Counted from the stretch's first letter, positions 47,794 through 58,542 are shown. The stretch: 64,000 nt of DNA from Sulfitobacter sp. DFL-14 (GCF_003335585.1 NZ_QBFD01000022.1:1-64000), one strand, 5' to 3'. Translations and numbers: made by a program. The notes: generated by a model from the sequence alone, not told the origin.

Positions 47794-49716
47794 TCAGGTG
47801 GTCGGTTCCGGTTCCAGACCGCCATCCGCGGGGGGCAGTTTCTTGCCCTTGCCCTTGGCCTTGGGAATCGCGGTGACGCTGGGTGCATTGCCCTCGTCCG
47901 GGCCGCTCTCGTCATTCTCGTCGGAGGGCGGCAGCCCATCCATCACGCGCTTGATCTCATCCCCGGTCAGGGTCTCATATTCCAGCAGGCCCTGGGCGAG
48001 ACGCTCGAATTTTTCCTCATTCTCGGAAATGATCTTCTTCGCCCATTCATAGCCGTCCTGAATGAATTTCTGGACCTCTTTCTCCACCAGTTCCTTGGTG
48101 TTGGCAGAGACGGAGAATCCCGCCGTATTGCCCTGATAGCCCTGCGCGGCTTCGGAATAGTCGATGTTGCCGACCTTGTCGGACATGCCCCACTGGAGCA
48201 CCATCGCGCGGGCCAGCGCACTGGCCTGCTGGATGTCGCCCGCCGGGCCGTTGGACACGGCCTCTGGCCCATATTTGTGGATTTCCGCCGCCTTGCCCGC
48301 CATGGTCATGGCCAGCCGCTGGTGGCATTCATCCTTGAACATGTTCAGGCGGTCCATTTCAGGCAGGCTCATCACCATACCAAGCGCACCGCCGCGCGGG
48401 ATGATCGTGGCCTTGTAGACCGGATCGCATTTCGGCAGCGACATGCCGACCAGCGCATGACCGGCCTCATGGTAGGCTGTCATTTCCTTTTGCTCGGCGG
48501 TCATAACCATGCTGCGGCGTTCAGGCCCCATCATGACCTTGTCCTTGGCCTGTTCAAAATCGATCATGGTCACGAAACGCCGCCCCACACGCGCGGCCAT
48601 CAGCGCCGCCTCGTTTACCAGGTTGGCGAGGTCCGCACCCGAGAAACCGGGCGTGCCGCGCGCGATGATGCGCAGATCGACGTCAGGGCCAAGTGGCGTC
48701 TTGCGGGCATGAACGCCAAGGATCTTCTCGCGGCCCTTGATGTCGGGGTTCGGCACGGTGACCTGACGGTCGAAACGGCCCGGGCGCAGCAGCGCCGGGT
48801 CCAGCACGTCGCGGCGGTTGGTGGCGGCCAGGATGATCACACCCTCGTTGGCCTCAAAACCGTCCATCTCGACCAGCAACTGGTTCAGCGTCTGTTCGCG
48901 CTCGTCGTTACCGCCGCCATAGCCTGCACCACGATGGCGGCCCACGGCGTCGATCTCGTCGATGAAGACGATACAGGGCGCGTTCTTTTTCGCCTGTTCG
49001 AACATGTCGCGGACACGGCTCGCGCCGACACCCACGAACATTTCAACAAAGTCGGACCCGGAGATAGTGAAGAAAGGCACGCCCGCTTCGCCCGCAATGG
49101 CGCGCGCCAGCAGCGTCTTACCTGTGCCCGGAGGGCCGACCAGCAGCGCCCCCTTCGGTATCTTGCCGCCAAGGCGGCTGAATTTTTGCGGATTGCGCAG
49201 GAACTCGACGATTTCCTCAAGTTCTTCCTTGGCCTCGTCGATGCCTGCCACGTCATCAAAGGTGACCCGGCCATGTTTCTCGGTCAGCATCTTGGCCTTC
49301 GACTTGCCAAAGCCCATGGCCCCGCCCTTGCCGCCGCCCTGCATCCGGTTCATGAAATAGATCCACACACCGATCAGCAAGGCGATGGGCAGCAGCGACA
49401 TCAGGAACGTCTGGAAACCCGATTGTTCCTGTGGCCGCACCTTGATCGGCACGTTGTTGTTGATCAGCAGGTTGGTGATTTCCGCGTCCTCGGGCTTGAC
49501 CGTGACGTAATCAGACCCGTCCGCCTTGCGAAACCGGACCTGTTCGCCGTCCAGGGTGGCGTTCCGCACTTCGCCCTTTTCAACCGAGCTTACGAATTCG
49601 GAATAGGTGACTTCGTTGCTCTGCAGGGCATTATTTGAGCCGCTGAAGAGGTTGAACAGCGCCAACACCAGCAAAAGCAAGACGACCCAAAACGCGAGGT
49701 TACGCATATTTCCCAA
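47794..49716 (-). CDS. ftsH: ATP-dependent zinc metalloprotease FtsH
   Basis: The 640-residue membrane-anchored AAA+ protease degrades misfolded membrane proteins and short-lived regulators. Two N-terminal membrane helices (about 5-24 and 104-123) enclose a periplasmic domain; Walker A GPPGTGKT (194-201), Walker B FIDE (251-254), second region of homology around 290-320 and the zinc site H416-E417-x2-H420 (HEAGH) follow. The start is TTG 49716, with AGGAG 7 bases upstream, giving the usual MGN-RN-AFWVV N-terminus; ATG 49707 is less likely. It is the last gene of the tol-tilS-ftsH series. Confidence 0.97.
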   Translation of the reverse strand: MGNMRNLAFWVVLLLLVLALFNLFSGSNNALQSNEVTYSEFVSSVEKGEVRNATLDGEQVRFRKADGSDYVTVKPEDAEITNLLINNNVPIKVRPQEQSGFQTFLMSLLPIALLIGVWIYFMNRMQGGGKGGAMGFGKSKAKMLTEKHGRVTFDDVAGIDEAKEELEEIVEFLRNPQKFSRLGGKIPKGALLVGPPGTGKTLLARAIAGEAGVPFFTISGSDFVEMFVGVGASRVRDMFEQAKKNAPCIVFIDEIDAVGRHRGAGYGGGNDEREQTLNQLLVEMDGFEANEGVIILAATNRRDVLDPALLRPGRFDRQVTVPNPDIKGREKILGVHARKTPLGPDVDLRIIARGTPGFSGADLANLVNEAALMAARVGRRFVTMIDFEQAKDKVMMGPERRSMVMTAEQKEMTAYHEAGHALVGMSLPKCDPVYKATIIPRGGALGMVMSLPEMDRLNMFKDECHQRLAMTMAGKAAEIHKYGPEAVSNGPAGDIQQASALARAMVLQWGMSDKVGNIDYSEAAQGYQGNTAGFSVSANTKELVEKEVQKFIQDGYEWAKKIISENEEKFERLAQGLLEYETLTGDEIKRVMDGLPPSDENDESGPDEGNAPSVTAIPKAKGKGKKLPPADGGLEPEPTT

Positions 49717-49820
49717 GGAAGTTCTCCTAATAACAACAATTTGCGCCTGTCTAGGCTGAGTTGCGTATGTCGAATGGTCTCATCGAACACTGACCTAAGA
49801 TAGGGATCATCACAGTAGAT

Positions 49821-51080
49821 TCAATGCGATAATAGCCCGCCAAAGAAGGTCTCTTCTCCACCTTCCAGTGCCGCATGCCAGTTTTGGTCCGGCCGGACAA
49901 GGGGGGCGGCAAGAAGGACGTCATCTTGCCACACAGCAGGCAGGGACATGACCGCCTGCAGCGGCAGCCCGGATGCGCGCCAATCTCCACATTGCTCGAC
50001 GCCTTGCGGGCCCATTACGGCCACGTAGTGGCGCTGGCGGGCAGCCTCGTCAGTGGCCGGTTTGATGCGCCAGCGTGAATCCCACAACAGCCCCGCCGGC
50101 ACCCGCAGGTTCTGCACCGCCTTATGCTCGCGGAACACCCAGATGCTCTCTTTCTCGCGCAGGGCGTGGCACCCATCCAGCGTCGATGCCAGCCCCCGGC
50201 GCAGCGCCGCCATCAGCGTGGCAACAGCGGCCCGTCGGGGCGGATAGGGATTGCCGCTGATCCAGCCCAGCGCATGGACCAGCAGGCGGCGCTGTATTTC
50301 TTCGGGTTGGATCCGCAGCCGCCGTTCATCCAGTACGACGGCGCCTTTCTCCACACGTGCGATATCGCGGGCGGCAAGGAAGGTCTGCCAGTTCAACGCA
50401 GCCCGCGCCTGCCGCATCTGTTCGGCCACCGTGGCAAGACCGCTTGCATCAATACCCAGCTTGCCCAGTTCTGCCAGCGCCTTGCGCGCCCTGATGCGTT
50501 CAAAAGTCGTGTCATCATTGCTCGGGTCTTCTACCCAACTGACCTGTTGACTGCGCAGGTAGCTCCGCAGGCCTTCACGGGTGACAGACAGCAAAGGCCG
50601 CACCCAATGAATGCCATGGCGTGACATCCGGGGCGAAATTGAAGACAACCCATCCACACCAGCGCGGCGCGCAAGACGCATCAGAACCGTTTCAGCCTGA
50701 TCATCCGCGGTATGACCCAGCGCGACGGTGCGGATACCGCGCTCCTTTGCCCAATCCGATACGCATTCATAACGCGCATCGCGGGCCTCTGCCTGAAGAT
50801 TGCCAATGCCATCCCAGTCATCCCAGATCAGGGTATCATGGGGCACGCCAAGCGTCGCGCAATAGGCACCGACAGCCTCGGCTTCCTCGGCTCCCTCCGG
50901 CCTGAGGCAATGATCCACCGTCACAGCAAAAAGACGCGATCCGTGCAGCCTGCAAAATCCGTGCATCAGATGCAGCAGCGCCATTGAATCGCCACCGCCC
51001 GAAACCGCGACCGCAATCCTGTCCGGCGGATTGGGCAGGAAAGCGCTGGACACTTGCTGGGTCAGCCAGGCCATGGGCAC
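49821..51080 (-). CDS. tilS: tRNA(Ile)-lysidine synthase
   Basis: The 419-residue enzyme converts C34 of the CAU-anticodon tRNA-Ile to lysidine, changing its decoding from AUG to AUA, and is essential. The PP-loop ATP motif SGGGDSMAL lies at about residues 28-36, and the LGHTADDQAETVLMRLARRAG segment is characteristic. The start is either GTG 51080 (AGGA 10 bases upstream) or ATG 51074; I chose the former for spacing. It starts next to the cpoB stop and lies upstream of ftsH. Confidence 0.95.
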   Translation of the reverse strand: MPMAWLTQQVSSAFLPNPPDRIAVAVSGGGDSMALLHLMHGFCRLHGSRLFAVTVDHCLRPEGAEEAEAVGAYCATLGVPHDTLIWDDWDGIGNLQAEARDARYECVSDWAKERGIRTVALGHTADDQAETVLMRLARRAGVDGLSSISPRMSRHGIHWVRPLLSVTREGLRSYLRSQQVSWVEDPSNDDTTFERIRARKALAELGKLGIDASGLATVAEQMRQARAALNWQTFLAARDIARVEKGAVVLDERRLRIQPEEIQRRLLVHALGWISGNPYPPRRAAVATLMAALRRGLASTLDGCHALREKESIWVFREHKAVQNLRVPAGLLWDSRWRIKPATDEAARQRHYVAVMGPQGVEQCGDWRASGLPLQAVMSLPAVWQDDVLLAAPLVRPDQNWHAALEGGEETFFGGLLSH

Positions 51081-51081
51081 G

Positions 51082-51909
51082 TCAACTACATCCTAGCGCA
51101 AGCCTTTGGTTCTCTGCCTCTGCGACCGCTGGTGTCGCTGGAAAACGCACGCCGACCTCGGAGAGCGTGACGCAGGCTTCCTGGGTCTGCCCCAGCTGAC
51201 CCAGGGCGCGCCCCAGCTCAAAAAGCGCCTGTGGCGCCATCGGCCCTTCGGGCGCAGTGCTGAAAGCGGTCAGGAATGCGCGTGCCGCCTCCTTTGAATC
51301 GCCCAGCCCCTGCAGGGCATCGCCCCGGCGCAATTCGGCCTCGGCGGCTAGCGGACCGCCCGGATAGGTCTGATTGAAGGTCGCAAAGAGGTCTGCGGCG
51401 GCGCGAAAGTCACCGGATGCGAGCGCCTCCTGCGCCCGCTTGAAATCGGCCTCTTCACCAACCGCAAGAGAGGCCTCGTCAGTCGGTGTGGCCGGGGCGG
51501 TCAGCGGAGCGGAGACCGAAGCCTGCCCCTCTCCCCCAAGTGTGGTGGTCTGGCCCAGCTTGCCCACATCGCCGCCTTCAAGCTCGACCAGCCGGAATTC
51601 CAGGTCGCCGATCCGGCGGGTCCCGTCATCGACGATACGGTTGATGCGGTTTTCCAGTTCTTCCGTCTTGGAGGTCAGGCGCTGCAATTCGCTTTCCATC
51701 GCACCCACGCGATCCAGCACCGAAGAGCCCCCGGTGCTGGTCGAAACGCCACCCGTGGTGGACAATTCGCGCCGCAGTTTCTGAACCTCGACAAACAGGA
51801 TGTTCAGTTCCTGACGCACATCTGCCAGCGTCTGATCGTCCTGTGCCAACACGGCCGCGGGGCTGACCATAAGCCCCAGCATCACACCCATTATCAAACG
51901 CATCTTCAT
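51082..51909 (-). CDS. cpoB: Tol-Pal system protein CpoB (YbgF)
   Basis: The 275-residue periplasmic protein has a signal peptide cleaved near ALA-Q (residues 20-23), an N-terminal coiled coil (about 25-85) for trimerisation and C-terminal TPR repeats (ALASGDFRAAADLFATFNQTYPGGPLAAEAELRRGDALQGLGD...). CpoB couples the Tol-Pal constriction machinery to peptidoglycan synthesis at division. GAGG lies 8 bases before ATG 51909. It follows pal by 10 bases, so it belongs to the tol operon. Confidence 0.94.
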   Translation of the reverse strand: MKMRLIMGVMLGLMVSPAAVLAQDDQTLADVRQELNILFVEVQKLRRELSTTGGVSTSTGGSSVLDRVGAMESELQRLTSKTEELENRINRIVDDGTRRIGDLEFRLVELEGGDVGKLGQTTTLGGEGQASVSAPLTAPATPTDEASLAVGEEADFKRAQEALASGDFRAAADLFATFNQTYPGGPLAAEAELRRGDALQGLGDSKEAARAFLTAFSTAPEGPMAPQALFELGRALGQLGQTQEACVTLSEVGVRFPATPAVAEAENQRLALGCS

Positions 51910-51919
51910 CAGATCAGCC

Positions 51920-52441
51920 TCAGCTTGTCAGACCGCCTGCCAGAACTGTCACCGCGCGGCGGTTCTTGGCATAGCAGGATTCTTCGGAACAGATCTCGAT
52001 GGGGCGTTCCTTGCCAAAGCTTATGACCCGCAGACGGCCCGGTGGGACCCCCTTTGAGATCAGGTATTCCTGCGCCGCATTTGCACGGCGCGCCCCCAGG
52101 GCCAGGTTGTATTCACGGGTGCCCTGTTCGTCCGCGTGGCCTTCGATCACGGCCTGGTAGTCCGAGTTTGTCATCAGCCACTGCGCCTGCCCGTCCAGCG
52201 TCGCACGGCCGATGGCGGTCAGATTCGACTGGTCCACTTCAAACAATACACGGTCCCCGATCGACTGCTGGAAATAGGCGGCCGAGGTCGGGTCATTGGC
52301 GCTGCCCGGCACCACACCGTTGGCACCGGCACCTGCGTTTGCCCCTGCACCGGCACCATCGGCGCCAAAGCGGTCCGGGTTGGTACAGGCGCCCAGCGCC
52401 AATGCTGCAATCAAAATACCGCTTGTCAGAAATCTGTTCAT
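51920..52441 (-). CDS. pal: Peptidoglycan-associated lipoprotein
   Basis: The 173-residue outer-membrane lipoprotein has signal peptide and lipobox LGAC (acylated C19), a flexible Gly/Ala linker (FGADGAGAGANAGAGANG) and an OmpA-like peptidoglycan-binding domain with EGHADEQGTREYNLALGARRANAAQEYL. It tethers the outer membrane to the cell wall and interacts with TolB. Length is typical. It lies 87 bases after tolB; this gap may contain an internal promoter. Confidence 0.96.
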   Translation of the reverse strand: MNRFLTSGILIAALALGACTNPDRFGADGAGAGANAGAGANGVVPGSANDPTSAAYFQQSIGDRVLFEVDQSNLTAIGRATLDGQAQWLMTNSDYQAVIEGHADEQGTREYNLALGARRANAAQEYLISKGVPPGRLRVISFGKERPIEICSEESCYAKNRRAVTVLAGGLTS

Positions 52442-52528
52442 CGTGGTGCCTCTCTTTGGTGGCGACTTTTGTTAACCTTTAGTAGCACAGGCCCGCGGCC
52501 ATTGGAAATTCGCTACAACAACTTCGTG

Positions 52529-53851
52529 TTATTTTTGCAAAGGCGACCAGGACGGATCCGAGCCCCCTTCCGGCGTGCGCACCGGCCGCAGGTTGCGCCC
52601 GGAAATATCCACGGAATAGAGGGTCGATGACCCGCCCGCCCCCTGGGTTTCGCGGGCAAACATGATCACCCGGCCATTGGGGGCCCATGTCGGCCCCTCA
52701 TCCAGAAAGGAAGCGGTCAGCAGACGCTCTTCCGAACCGTCCAGCCGCATCACACCGATGTGGAAACGGCCCTTGTTTTGCTTGGTAAAGGCCACCAGAT
52801 CGCCGCGCGGCGACCAGACCGGCGTGCCATAGCGCCCCTCGCCGAAGGAGATGCGCGTCGGCTCGCCGCCGGTGGCGGACATGATGTAAAGCTGCTGGGT
52901 GCCGGAACGGTCGCTCTCGAACACGATACGGCCGCCATCGGGGCTGAAGCTGGGCGCGGTCTCGATCGAGGGCGTATTGGTCAGGCGCACGGACTGGCCG
53001 CTGGCGATGTCCATTGTGTAAATGTCGGTATTGCCGCCCTGGGTCAGCGAATAGACCACGGTCTGTCCGGAGGGCGAGAAGCGCGGGGCAAAGCTCATGG
53101 TGCCTTCGGCGCTTTCCAGCACCCGCCGCTGCACCGAACCAATGTCCAGCACATAGATCCGCGGAAAGCCGCTTTCGTAGCTGGTATAGAGAACCCGGTC
53201 ACCCGAGGGCGAAAAGCGTGGTGCCAGCACGATGGAGCCTGAATCGGTCAGGTACTGCACATTCGCCCCGTCGTAATCCATGATCGCCAGCCGCTTCTGG
53301 CGTGCATCTTTCGGCCCGGTTTCAGAGACATAGGCCACCCGGCTGTCGAAATAGGCCCCCTCGCCGGTGATCCGGCTATAGACCGCATCCGCCACCTTAT
53401 GCGCCATGCGCCGCCAGCCTTCGGTGGTCCCCGAAAACTGAAGGCCATCGCCCAGTTCCGCGCCAGAGAACACGTCATAGAGACGGAATTTCACGCTGAC
53501 CGAATTGCCCTGCACATTCACCGCACCGGTGATCAGCGCCTGCGCATTGATCGCCTTCCAGTCGGCATATTGCACCGGCGCGTTGAAATCGCTGACCGTA
53601 GAGATAAAGGCCGATGCCGGAACCTCTCGGAACAGGCCGGTTCCCGTCAGATCCTCTGACACCACCCGGGAGATGTCACCGGCAAGCTGCCCGGATTCCG
53701 CGCTTTCAGGCTGGAAGCTGGGCACCGCAAAGGGCAAAGGCTCGATGACCCCTTCGGTGATCTCGATCCGCAGTGGCCCCTGCTGGGCCGCAACCGCACC
53801 GGACAGGGCGCAGATCAGCACCAGGAACAGGCTCAAAAAACGCAATTTCAT
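52529..53851 (-). CDS. tolB: Tol-Pal system beta-propeller TolB
   Basis: A 440-residue periplasmic protein with a signal peptide ([23 protein letters not shown]), an N-terminal alpha/beta domain (about 25-155) and a six-bladed propeller made of repeated (A/V)PxFSPSG/DGxxIVYxS strands (about 195-430). It connects Pal with TolA. All six blades seem present and length matches. A 126-base spacer separates it from tolA. Confidence 0.96.
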   Translation of the reverse strand: MKLRFLSLFLVLICALSGAVAAQQGPLRIEITEGVIEPLPFAVPSFQPESAESGQLAGDISRVVSEDLTGTGLFREVPASAFISTVSDFNAPVQYADWKAINAQALITGAVNVQGNSVSVKFRLYDVFSGAELGDGLQFSGTTEGWRRMAHKVADAVYSRITGEGAYFDSRVAYVSETGPKDARQKRLAIMDYDGANVQYLTDSGSIVLAPRFSPSGDRVLYTSYESGFPRIYVLDIGSVQRRVLESAEGTMSFAPRFSPSGQTVVYSLTQGGNTDIYTMDIASGQSVRLTNTPSIETAPSFSPDGGRIVFESDRSGTQQLYIMSATGGEPTRISFGEGRYGTPVWSPRGDLVAFTKQNKGRFHIGVMRLDGSEERLLTASFLDEGPTWAPNGRVIMFARETQGAGGSSTLYSVDISGRNLRPVRTPEGGSDPSWSPLQK

Positions 53852-53977
53852 CTCGTCAGCATCCTTTCGGGCTTAAACGTAAATCCACTATTTCGCGGCT
53901 TTGCCGATAATTCGAGGGGAAGTTCACGCAAAATGACACCATAGCGGAATAATGCCAGTGGCATGACACATGTTCCA

Positions 53978-55132
53978 TCATTTTACCCGCATCCTCTCGG
54001 GGTTGAAGGTCATCTCGATCTCCTGCCACTGGCTGTATTTTTCGGCCGGCAGCTGATAGCCCTTCGATCCGCACAGGATGATCGCGCGGCGAGCCGCCTC
54101 GAACGCCTGTTTGGCCGCGGCGGATGACCCGCCCTCGCTGCCGATCATCTGGATCGACCCGATGATGGGCGTGCCGTCCTGCGCCATGTTCACCGCGACA
54201 ACCACGGTCGTGCGCAGCGCCTCGGAAGAAAGCGAGCCGACGTTCCAGCAGTTCGACACCGCAACACGCAGATTTTCCTTTTCCCCGGAGGTCAGCGGCG
54301 GACCGCTCGGCGCAGGCTTTGCCGGTGTCTCGGTTGCCGCCTGTGCCGCGGCGACAGCAGCGGCGATGGCGTCGGCATCTACGTCTGCGTCCGGTGTCCT
54401 GGTCGGGGCCGGTGTCTCGGCCACGCGCGGCGTCTCGGTCGGTGTTTCCACTGGCGTTTCGGCGACTACCGGGGCCGCGGGGCGCCGCCCCGGCGGGCGC
54501 GGCGAAGCGGCGGGTGCCTTGGTGGCCTCCGTCACGATCTCGGTTGTCGCCTCCTCCGGCGCGGTGGCTTCCTGGGTTTCCTGCGGGGCATCGCCGGTCT
54601 CGTCCGGTGCCACGGATTCCTGCTCCACCGGGTCCGGGGTCGCCTCGGGCTCGGGCTGCGCGACGGGCTCGGGTGCGACACGCTCGACCGGGCGCGGGGC
54701 AGCTTCGGGCGCGACCTCGGGCACCAATACGGCCTGATCGCCAACAGGTTCATCCAGGACCGGTGGCGTATCCGCCACATCCGTCTGCGGCGGCAAAGCC
54801 AGCTCCACCACATCGGGCGGCGTGTCATCGGCGGGCGGATCGGCCTGGGCCGGTGCGGGCTGCTCAACCTGGGTGTCCGGCTCTGCCGCGACCTCGGGCT
54901 GATCAGGTGTCACCTCGGGTGCCGCAGGCTGTGCCACCTCGGTCGCCGTGTCGGGCGCCTGCTGCCCTGCCACCAGCGCATCGAAATCCGTGCTTGAGAT
55001 CACCGACACTTCGGTCATCTCGAAGGGCGGCGGCTCGGAGGTGAAAACATTACCCAGCAGCAGCCAGCCGATCACCGTCAGGTGGCCGGCTCCCGATATA
55101 TAATGCCCGATATGAAGATCGTTGCGGTGCAA
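53978..55132 (-). CDS. tolA: TolA-like energy transducer
   Basis: The 384-residue inner-membrane protein has one N-terminal helix (about 15-30), a very long low-complexity periplasmic stalk rich in Pro, Glu, Ala, Val and Thr (about 60-285, the rigid Pro-rich type usual for alphaproteobacteria rather than the helical E. coli type), and a C-terminal TonB/TolA-fold domain (VAVNMAQDGTPIIGSIQMIGSEGG). It transmits proton-motive force from TolQR to TolB-Pal. It starts 3 bases after the tolR stop. Confidence 0.92.
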   Translation of the reverse strand: MHRNDLHIGHYISGAGHLTVIGWLLLGNVFTSEPPPFEMTEVSVISSTDFDALVAGQQAPDTATEVAQPAAPEVTPDQPEVAAEPDTQVEQPAPAQADPPADDTPPDVVELALPPQTDVADTPPVLDEPVGDQAVLVPEVAPEAAPRPVERVAPEPVAQPEPEATPDPVEQESVAPDETGDAPQETQEATAPEEATTEIVTEATKAPAASPRPPGRRPAAPVVAETPVETPTETPRVAETPAPTRTPDADVDADAIAAAVAAAQAATETPAKPAPSGPPLTSGEKENLRVAVSNCWNVGSLSSEALRTTVVVAVNMAQDGTPIIGSIQMIGSEGGSSAAAKQAFEAARRAIILCGSKGYQLPAEKYSQWQEIEMTFNPERMRVK

Positions 55133-55135
55133 GTG

Positions 55136-55606
55136 TCACTCTGACCCCGGGCTGTCCAACGCCGGACCACCGATGTCGGTCACCAGCCCGATGTTGGAAA
55201 AACCGCCCGCGTTCAGCGCGCCCATGACCTCCATCACCTGCGCATAGGGCACCTTGCCGTCGGCACGCAGATAGACGCGGTCACTGGCACGTTCCGCCGC
55301 AATCCCGCGCAGCCGTGTCACCAGCTGGTCGCGCGCCACATCCGTGGTCTGGATCTGCACCGCGCCATCGGCGCTGACGGTCACCGTCAGCGGCTCCTCC
55401 TGCTCTGCCGGCAGGGCACCGGCGGCGGTCTTGGGCAATTCCACCGGAACGCCCACGGTCAGCAGCGGCGCCGCAACCATGAAGATGATCAGCAGAACCA
55501 GCATCACGTCCACGAAAGGCGTCACGTTGATCTCGGACATCGGCTGGGCGCGCCCGCGCCGCCGTCCGCGTCCGCCGCCCTGTTTCTTGATCGCACCCGC
55601 GCCCAT
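55136..55606 (-). CDS. tolR: TolR proton-channel component
   Basis: A 156-residue ExbD/TolR family protein with a basic N-terminus, one membrane helix (about 31-50, FVDVMLVLLIIFMVAAPLL) containing the proton-carrying D33, and a periplasmic domain. Together with TolQ it forms the motor of the Tol system. The basic Gly/Arg leader (GGRGRRRGRA) is typical of Rhodobacteraceae TolR. It is separated from tolQ by 2 bases. Confidence 0.95.
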   Translation of the reverse strand: MGAGAIKKQGGGRGRRRGRAQPMSEINVTPFVDVMLVLLIIFMVAAPLLTVGVPVELPKTAAGALPAEQEEPLTVTVSADGAVQIQTTDVARDQLVTRLRGIAAERASDRVYLRADGKVPYAQVMEVMGALNAGGFSNIGLVTDIGGPALDSPGSE

Positions 55607-55608
55607 GC

Positions 55609-56304
55609 TCAGCTGTCCAGCTGACGCGACAGGATGGTGGCGAATTCATCGGAGAACGCCTCATGCGCGCCGATGATACGTTCACTGTCCGCATTGAGTT
55701 TGTTGTAGAAAATCACCGCCGGAATCGCGGCCAGCAGCCCCAGACCGGTGGCCAGCAGCGCCTCGGCAATGCCGGGGGCGACAACCGCAAGGTTGGTGTT
55801 CTGCTGGGCCGCAATCTCGACAAAGGCGTTCATGATGCCGATCACCGTGCCGAAAAGGCCGATGAAGGGCGCGGATGACCCGACCGTCGCCAGCACCGTC
55901 AGCCCGCCTTGCAGGCGCTCGGCCTCCTTGGCGATGGCCACATCCATCGACCGGTCGATGCGTGCCGTGGCACCGGGGATCAGCCCGCCATCATCCCGGT
56001 GCGAACGTTGCCATTCGGTCATCCCGGAGGCGAATATCTTTTCCGAAGGCCCGCTGGGATCAGGACCGATCTGATCGAAAAGACCGTCCAGCGGCTCCCC
56101 GGACCAGAACGCCTGATCGAAAGCCTTCTGTTCCGAACGCGCAAGGCGATATTGCAACAGCTTCTGCACGATGATCGACCACGACCAGAAGGAGGCGATG
56201 ATCAAAATGATCATGACCAGTTTGACTCCCAGCGTCGCCCGCGCGAAAAGTCCCCACACGGAGAAATCAATCTCCTGCGCCAATGCCAGCGTTTCTGCTT
56301 CCAT
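55609..56304 (-). CDS. tolQ: TolQ proton-channel component
   Basis: The 231-residue MotA/TolQ/ExbB family protein has three membrane helices (about 25-45, 132-152 and 170-192) and a cytoplasmic loop between the first and second. The conserved FIGLFGTVIGIMNAF and GIAEALLATGLGLLAAIPAVIFYN segments line the channel. I chose ATG 56304 (MEAETLALAQEIDFSVW) with AGGA just upstream, over an in-frame upstream start without family support. It is the first of tolQRAB-pal-cpoB. Confidence 0.95.
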   Translation of the reverse strand: MEAETLALAQEIDFSVWGLFARATLGVKLVMIILIIASFWSWSIIVQKLLQYRLARSEQKAFDQAFWSGEPLDGLFDQIGPDPSGPSEKIFASGMTEWQRSHRDDGGLIPGATARIDRSMDVAIAKEAERLQGGLTVLATVGSSAPFIGLFGTVIGIMNAFVEIAAQQNTNLAVVAPGIAEALLATGLGLLAAIPAVIFYNKLNADSERIIGAHEAFSDEFATILSRQLDS

Positions 56305-56422
56305 TATTCCTGCTCTTGTTGTGCCGCCACGTCGCGGCTGCATGCCTCTGCGGCCCTGTTTTCCAAGGCGCTATTTGGCGCAAACTTATCCCAGTGCAAG
56401 CGGGAAAGCCAGAACATTGGCG

Positions 56423-56821
56423 TTAACCCGCCGCATCCTTCGGCAGTGAGCGGAGTTTTGCTGGCAATCTGGTGGGTTTTCCATCGGTGGTCATGCAGAC
56501 AGCGGTGACAAGGGCGCGGAAGATCACCTTGTCCTGCCGGCAGACATCCTGGTGGAAGATCCAGCGCGTCGCCCCCTTGGCGAAATGTGTGGTGCGCACC
56601 TCCAGACGGTCGCCGAATCCGGCGGTCCCCAGATAGTCGGCCTCGACCCTGGTGACGACAAAGACAATGCCCTGCGCCCGCATCTCGCGCTGGTCGAGCC
56701 CGAACTGTTCAACGATATCGGAGCGCGCCCGTTCAATATACCGCAGGTAATTGGCATAATAGACGATACCGGCCATGTCGGTATCTTCATAGAAGATGCG
56801 GATCGGGAAACGATGGCTCAT
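56423..56821 (-). CDS. ybgC: Tol-Pal-associated acyl-CoA thioesterase
   Basis: A 132-residue hotdog thioesterase with the 4-hydroxybenzoyl-CoA-type motif YEDTDMAGIVYYANYLRYIERARSD, D15 being catalytic. YbgC cleaves short-chain or ACP-linked acyl thioesters and is nearly always encoded with the tol genes, perhaps linking phospholipid synthesis to envelope constriction. It overlaps the upstream hypothetical gene by 4 bases and is followed by 118 bases before tolQ. Confidence 0.94.
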   Translation of the reverse strand: MSHRFPIRIFYEDTDMAGIVYYANYLRYIERARSDIVEQFGLDQREMRAQGIVFVVTRVEADYLGTAGFGDRLEVRTTHFAKGATRWIFHQDVCRQDKVIFRALVTAVCMTTDGKPTRLPAKLRSLPKDAAG

Positions 56822-57441
56822 TGCAACACACCGATCCTTGCCGCCAGCCGCAATGCATGGGCCGGGTCCCGGGCCGCAACCGGCAGCACCGGATCATAGG
56901 CCGCCCGCAGCAGCGCGGCCACATCCGGCTGCAGCACCGTCGTCTCGCCCGCCACGGCCAGCGGTGACCGGTCCTGAAACGCCACATCCGACCACATGAG
57001 CATGGACTGGACGATCTGGCTCAAGGCCAGGGTATGCGCAGGCACGGCGCTCAGATGCGCATCCATCCGCAGAAAGACGAAACAGGCCTTGATCGCGCCG
57101 CGCTTGTCGAACCGGAAGAACCGGTACTGGTTCGCCTCCGCCGCCTCCAGCCGGGCCACCAGCGGCGCGAGGTCCTCCACCAGCCGGTCCATGCCCGGAA
57201 CATCCAGAAGTTCCTTCCAGTCGCGGAAGAAGAACATCATCAGATTGCTGCCCAGCTCCGCATCCATCTCGCCCATCTCGTGACCCGCCAGACCGCAAAC
57301 CGCCTCGACCGCGCCTTTGACCACGCTCAGCGTGGCATCGTCCACACCAAAGACCACCGGACAGACCGGCCGCCCCCAGCGCGCAAAGGCAAAACTCCCG
57401 TCCCCACGGGTAAACAGCGCCTCAACCTGTTCAGCATCCAT
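56818..57441 (-). CDS. Conserved hypothetical protein between ruvB and ybgC
   Basis: A 207-residue soluble protein I do not recognise. It reads as alpha/beta with WGRPVCPVVFGVDDATLSVVKGAVEAVCGLAG near the start and FFFRDWKELLDVPGMDRLVEDLAPLV in the middle; no signal peptide or membrane helix. Proteins of this kind occupy this position in Rhodobacteraceae, as far as I recall. It ends by overlapping ybgC (ATGA), so it is co-expressed with the Tol operon. Confidence 0.75.
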   Translation of the reverse strand: MDAEQVEALFTRGDGSFAFARWGRPVCPVVFGVDDATLSVVKGAVEAVCGLAGHEMGEMDAELGSNLMMFFFRDWKELLDVPGMDRLVEDLAPLVARLEAAEANQYRFFRFDKRGAIKACFVFLRMDAHLSAVPAHTLALSQIVQSMLMWSDVAFQDRSPLAVAGETTVLQPDVAALLRAAYDPVLPVAARDPAHALRLAARIGVLQ

Positions 57442-57476
57442 GTTTCATTGTTCCCAAAATACACATCACCGACAGT

Positions 57477-58496
57477 TCAGCCAAACAGATCGCTCTGCCC
57501 CCTGGGCGCTGCCATCCCCAGATGCGCCCAGGCCTTCGCCGCCAGCATGCGCCCGCGCGGGGTACGCTGGATCAATCCCTGCTGCAACAGGAAGGGCTCG
57601 ATCACCTCTTCCAGGGCATCACGGCTTTCCGACAGGGCCGCCGACAATGTCTCGATCCCCACCGGCCCGCCCTGATAATTCTCGGCGATCAGGGTCAGGT
57701 AGCGCCGGTCGGCCCCGTCCAGCCCCAGATGATCCACCCCCAGCCGTGTCAGGGCCATATCCGCCAGCGCCCTGGTCACCCTGCCATCGCCCTCCACAAG
57801 CGCGAAGTCCACGACCCGCCGCAAGAGCCGTCCGGCGATCCTGGGGGTACCCCGCGCGCGGCGGGCGATCTCGCGGGCGCCATGCTCATCTGCCGGTGCG
57901 CCGAGCTTTCGGGCATTGCGGTCGACGATGATGAAAAGCTCGTCCTCGCTGTAGAACTCCAGCCGCGTGGGGATGCCGAAACGATCCCGCAGCGGTGTCG
58001 TCAGCAATCCCATCCGCGTCGTGGCCCCCACCAGGGTGAAAGGCTGCAACTCGATCCGCACGGTGCGCGCCGCGGGCCCCTCGCCAATCACGAGGTCCAG
58101 CTCGAAATCCTCCAGTGCAGGGTAAAGCACTTCCTCCACCGCCGGGTTCAGACGGTGAATCTCGTCGATGAACAGCACATCGCGCGCTTCAAGATTGGTC
58201 AGGATCGCCGCCAGGTCCCCCGCCTTGGCCAGCACCGGACCGGAGGTCATGCGGAACCCGACACCCAGTTCGCGCGCCATGATCTGCGCCAGCGTGGTCT
58301 TGCCCAGGCCGGGAGGGCCGTGAAACAACGTATGATCCATCGCCTCGCCGCGCTGGCGTGCCGACTGGATGAACACCCGCAAATTCGCCCGCGCCTCGGC
58401 TTGGCCTACGAATTCGTCCAGCATCTGCGGCCGCAGCGCGCGGTCGAGGTCTTCGGGCAGCGGGTCAGGCCGCACTGTGGGGTCAATCTCGGTCAT
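57477..58496 (-). CDS. ruvB: Holliday junction branch-migration helicase RuvB
   Basis: The 339-residue AAA+ motor has Walker [10 protein letters not shown] (60-68), Walker [10 protein letters not shown] (about 108-116), sensor 1 GATTRMG and a C-terminal winged helix ([16 protein letters not shown]). With RuvA it drives branch migration of recombination intermediates. The order ruvC-ruvA-ruvB is standard. A 46-base gap separates it from ruvA. Confidence 0.97.
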   Translation of the reverse strand: MTEIDPTVRPDPLPEDLDRALRPQMLDEFVGQAEARANLRVFIQSARQRGEAMDHTLFHGPPGLGKTTLAQIMARELGVGFRMTSGPVLAKAGDLAAILTNLEARDVLFIDEIHRLNPAVEEVLYPALEDFELDLVIGEGPAARTVRIELQPFTLVGATTRMGLLTTPLRDRFGIPTRLEFYSEDELFIIVDRNARKLGAPADEHGAREIARRARGTPRIAGRLLRRVVDFALVEGDGRVTRALADMALTRLGVDHLGLDGADRRYLTLIAENYQGGPVGIETLSAALSESRDALEEVIEPFLLQQGLIQRTPRGRMLAAKAWAHLGMAAPRGQSDLFG

Positions 58497-58542
58497 CTGT
58501 CATCCGCGCCATTCCCGGCCCTTGGGGCTGTTGAACGGCACC

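Noticed and set aside
48277-49638. Long plus-strand open frame opposite ftsH (453 residues)
   Set aside because: It mirrors the well-conserved FtsH coding sequence and resembles no protein family.
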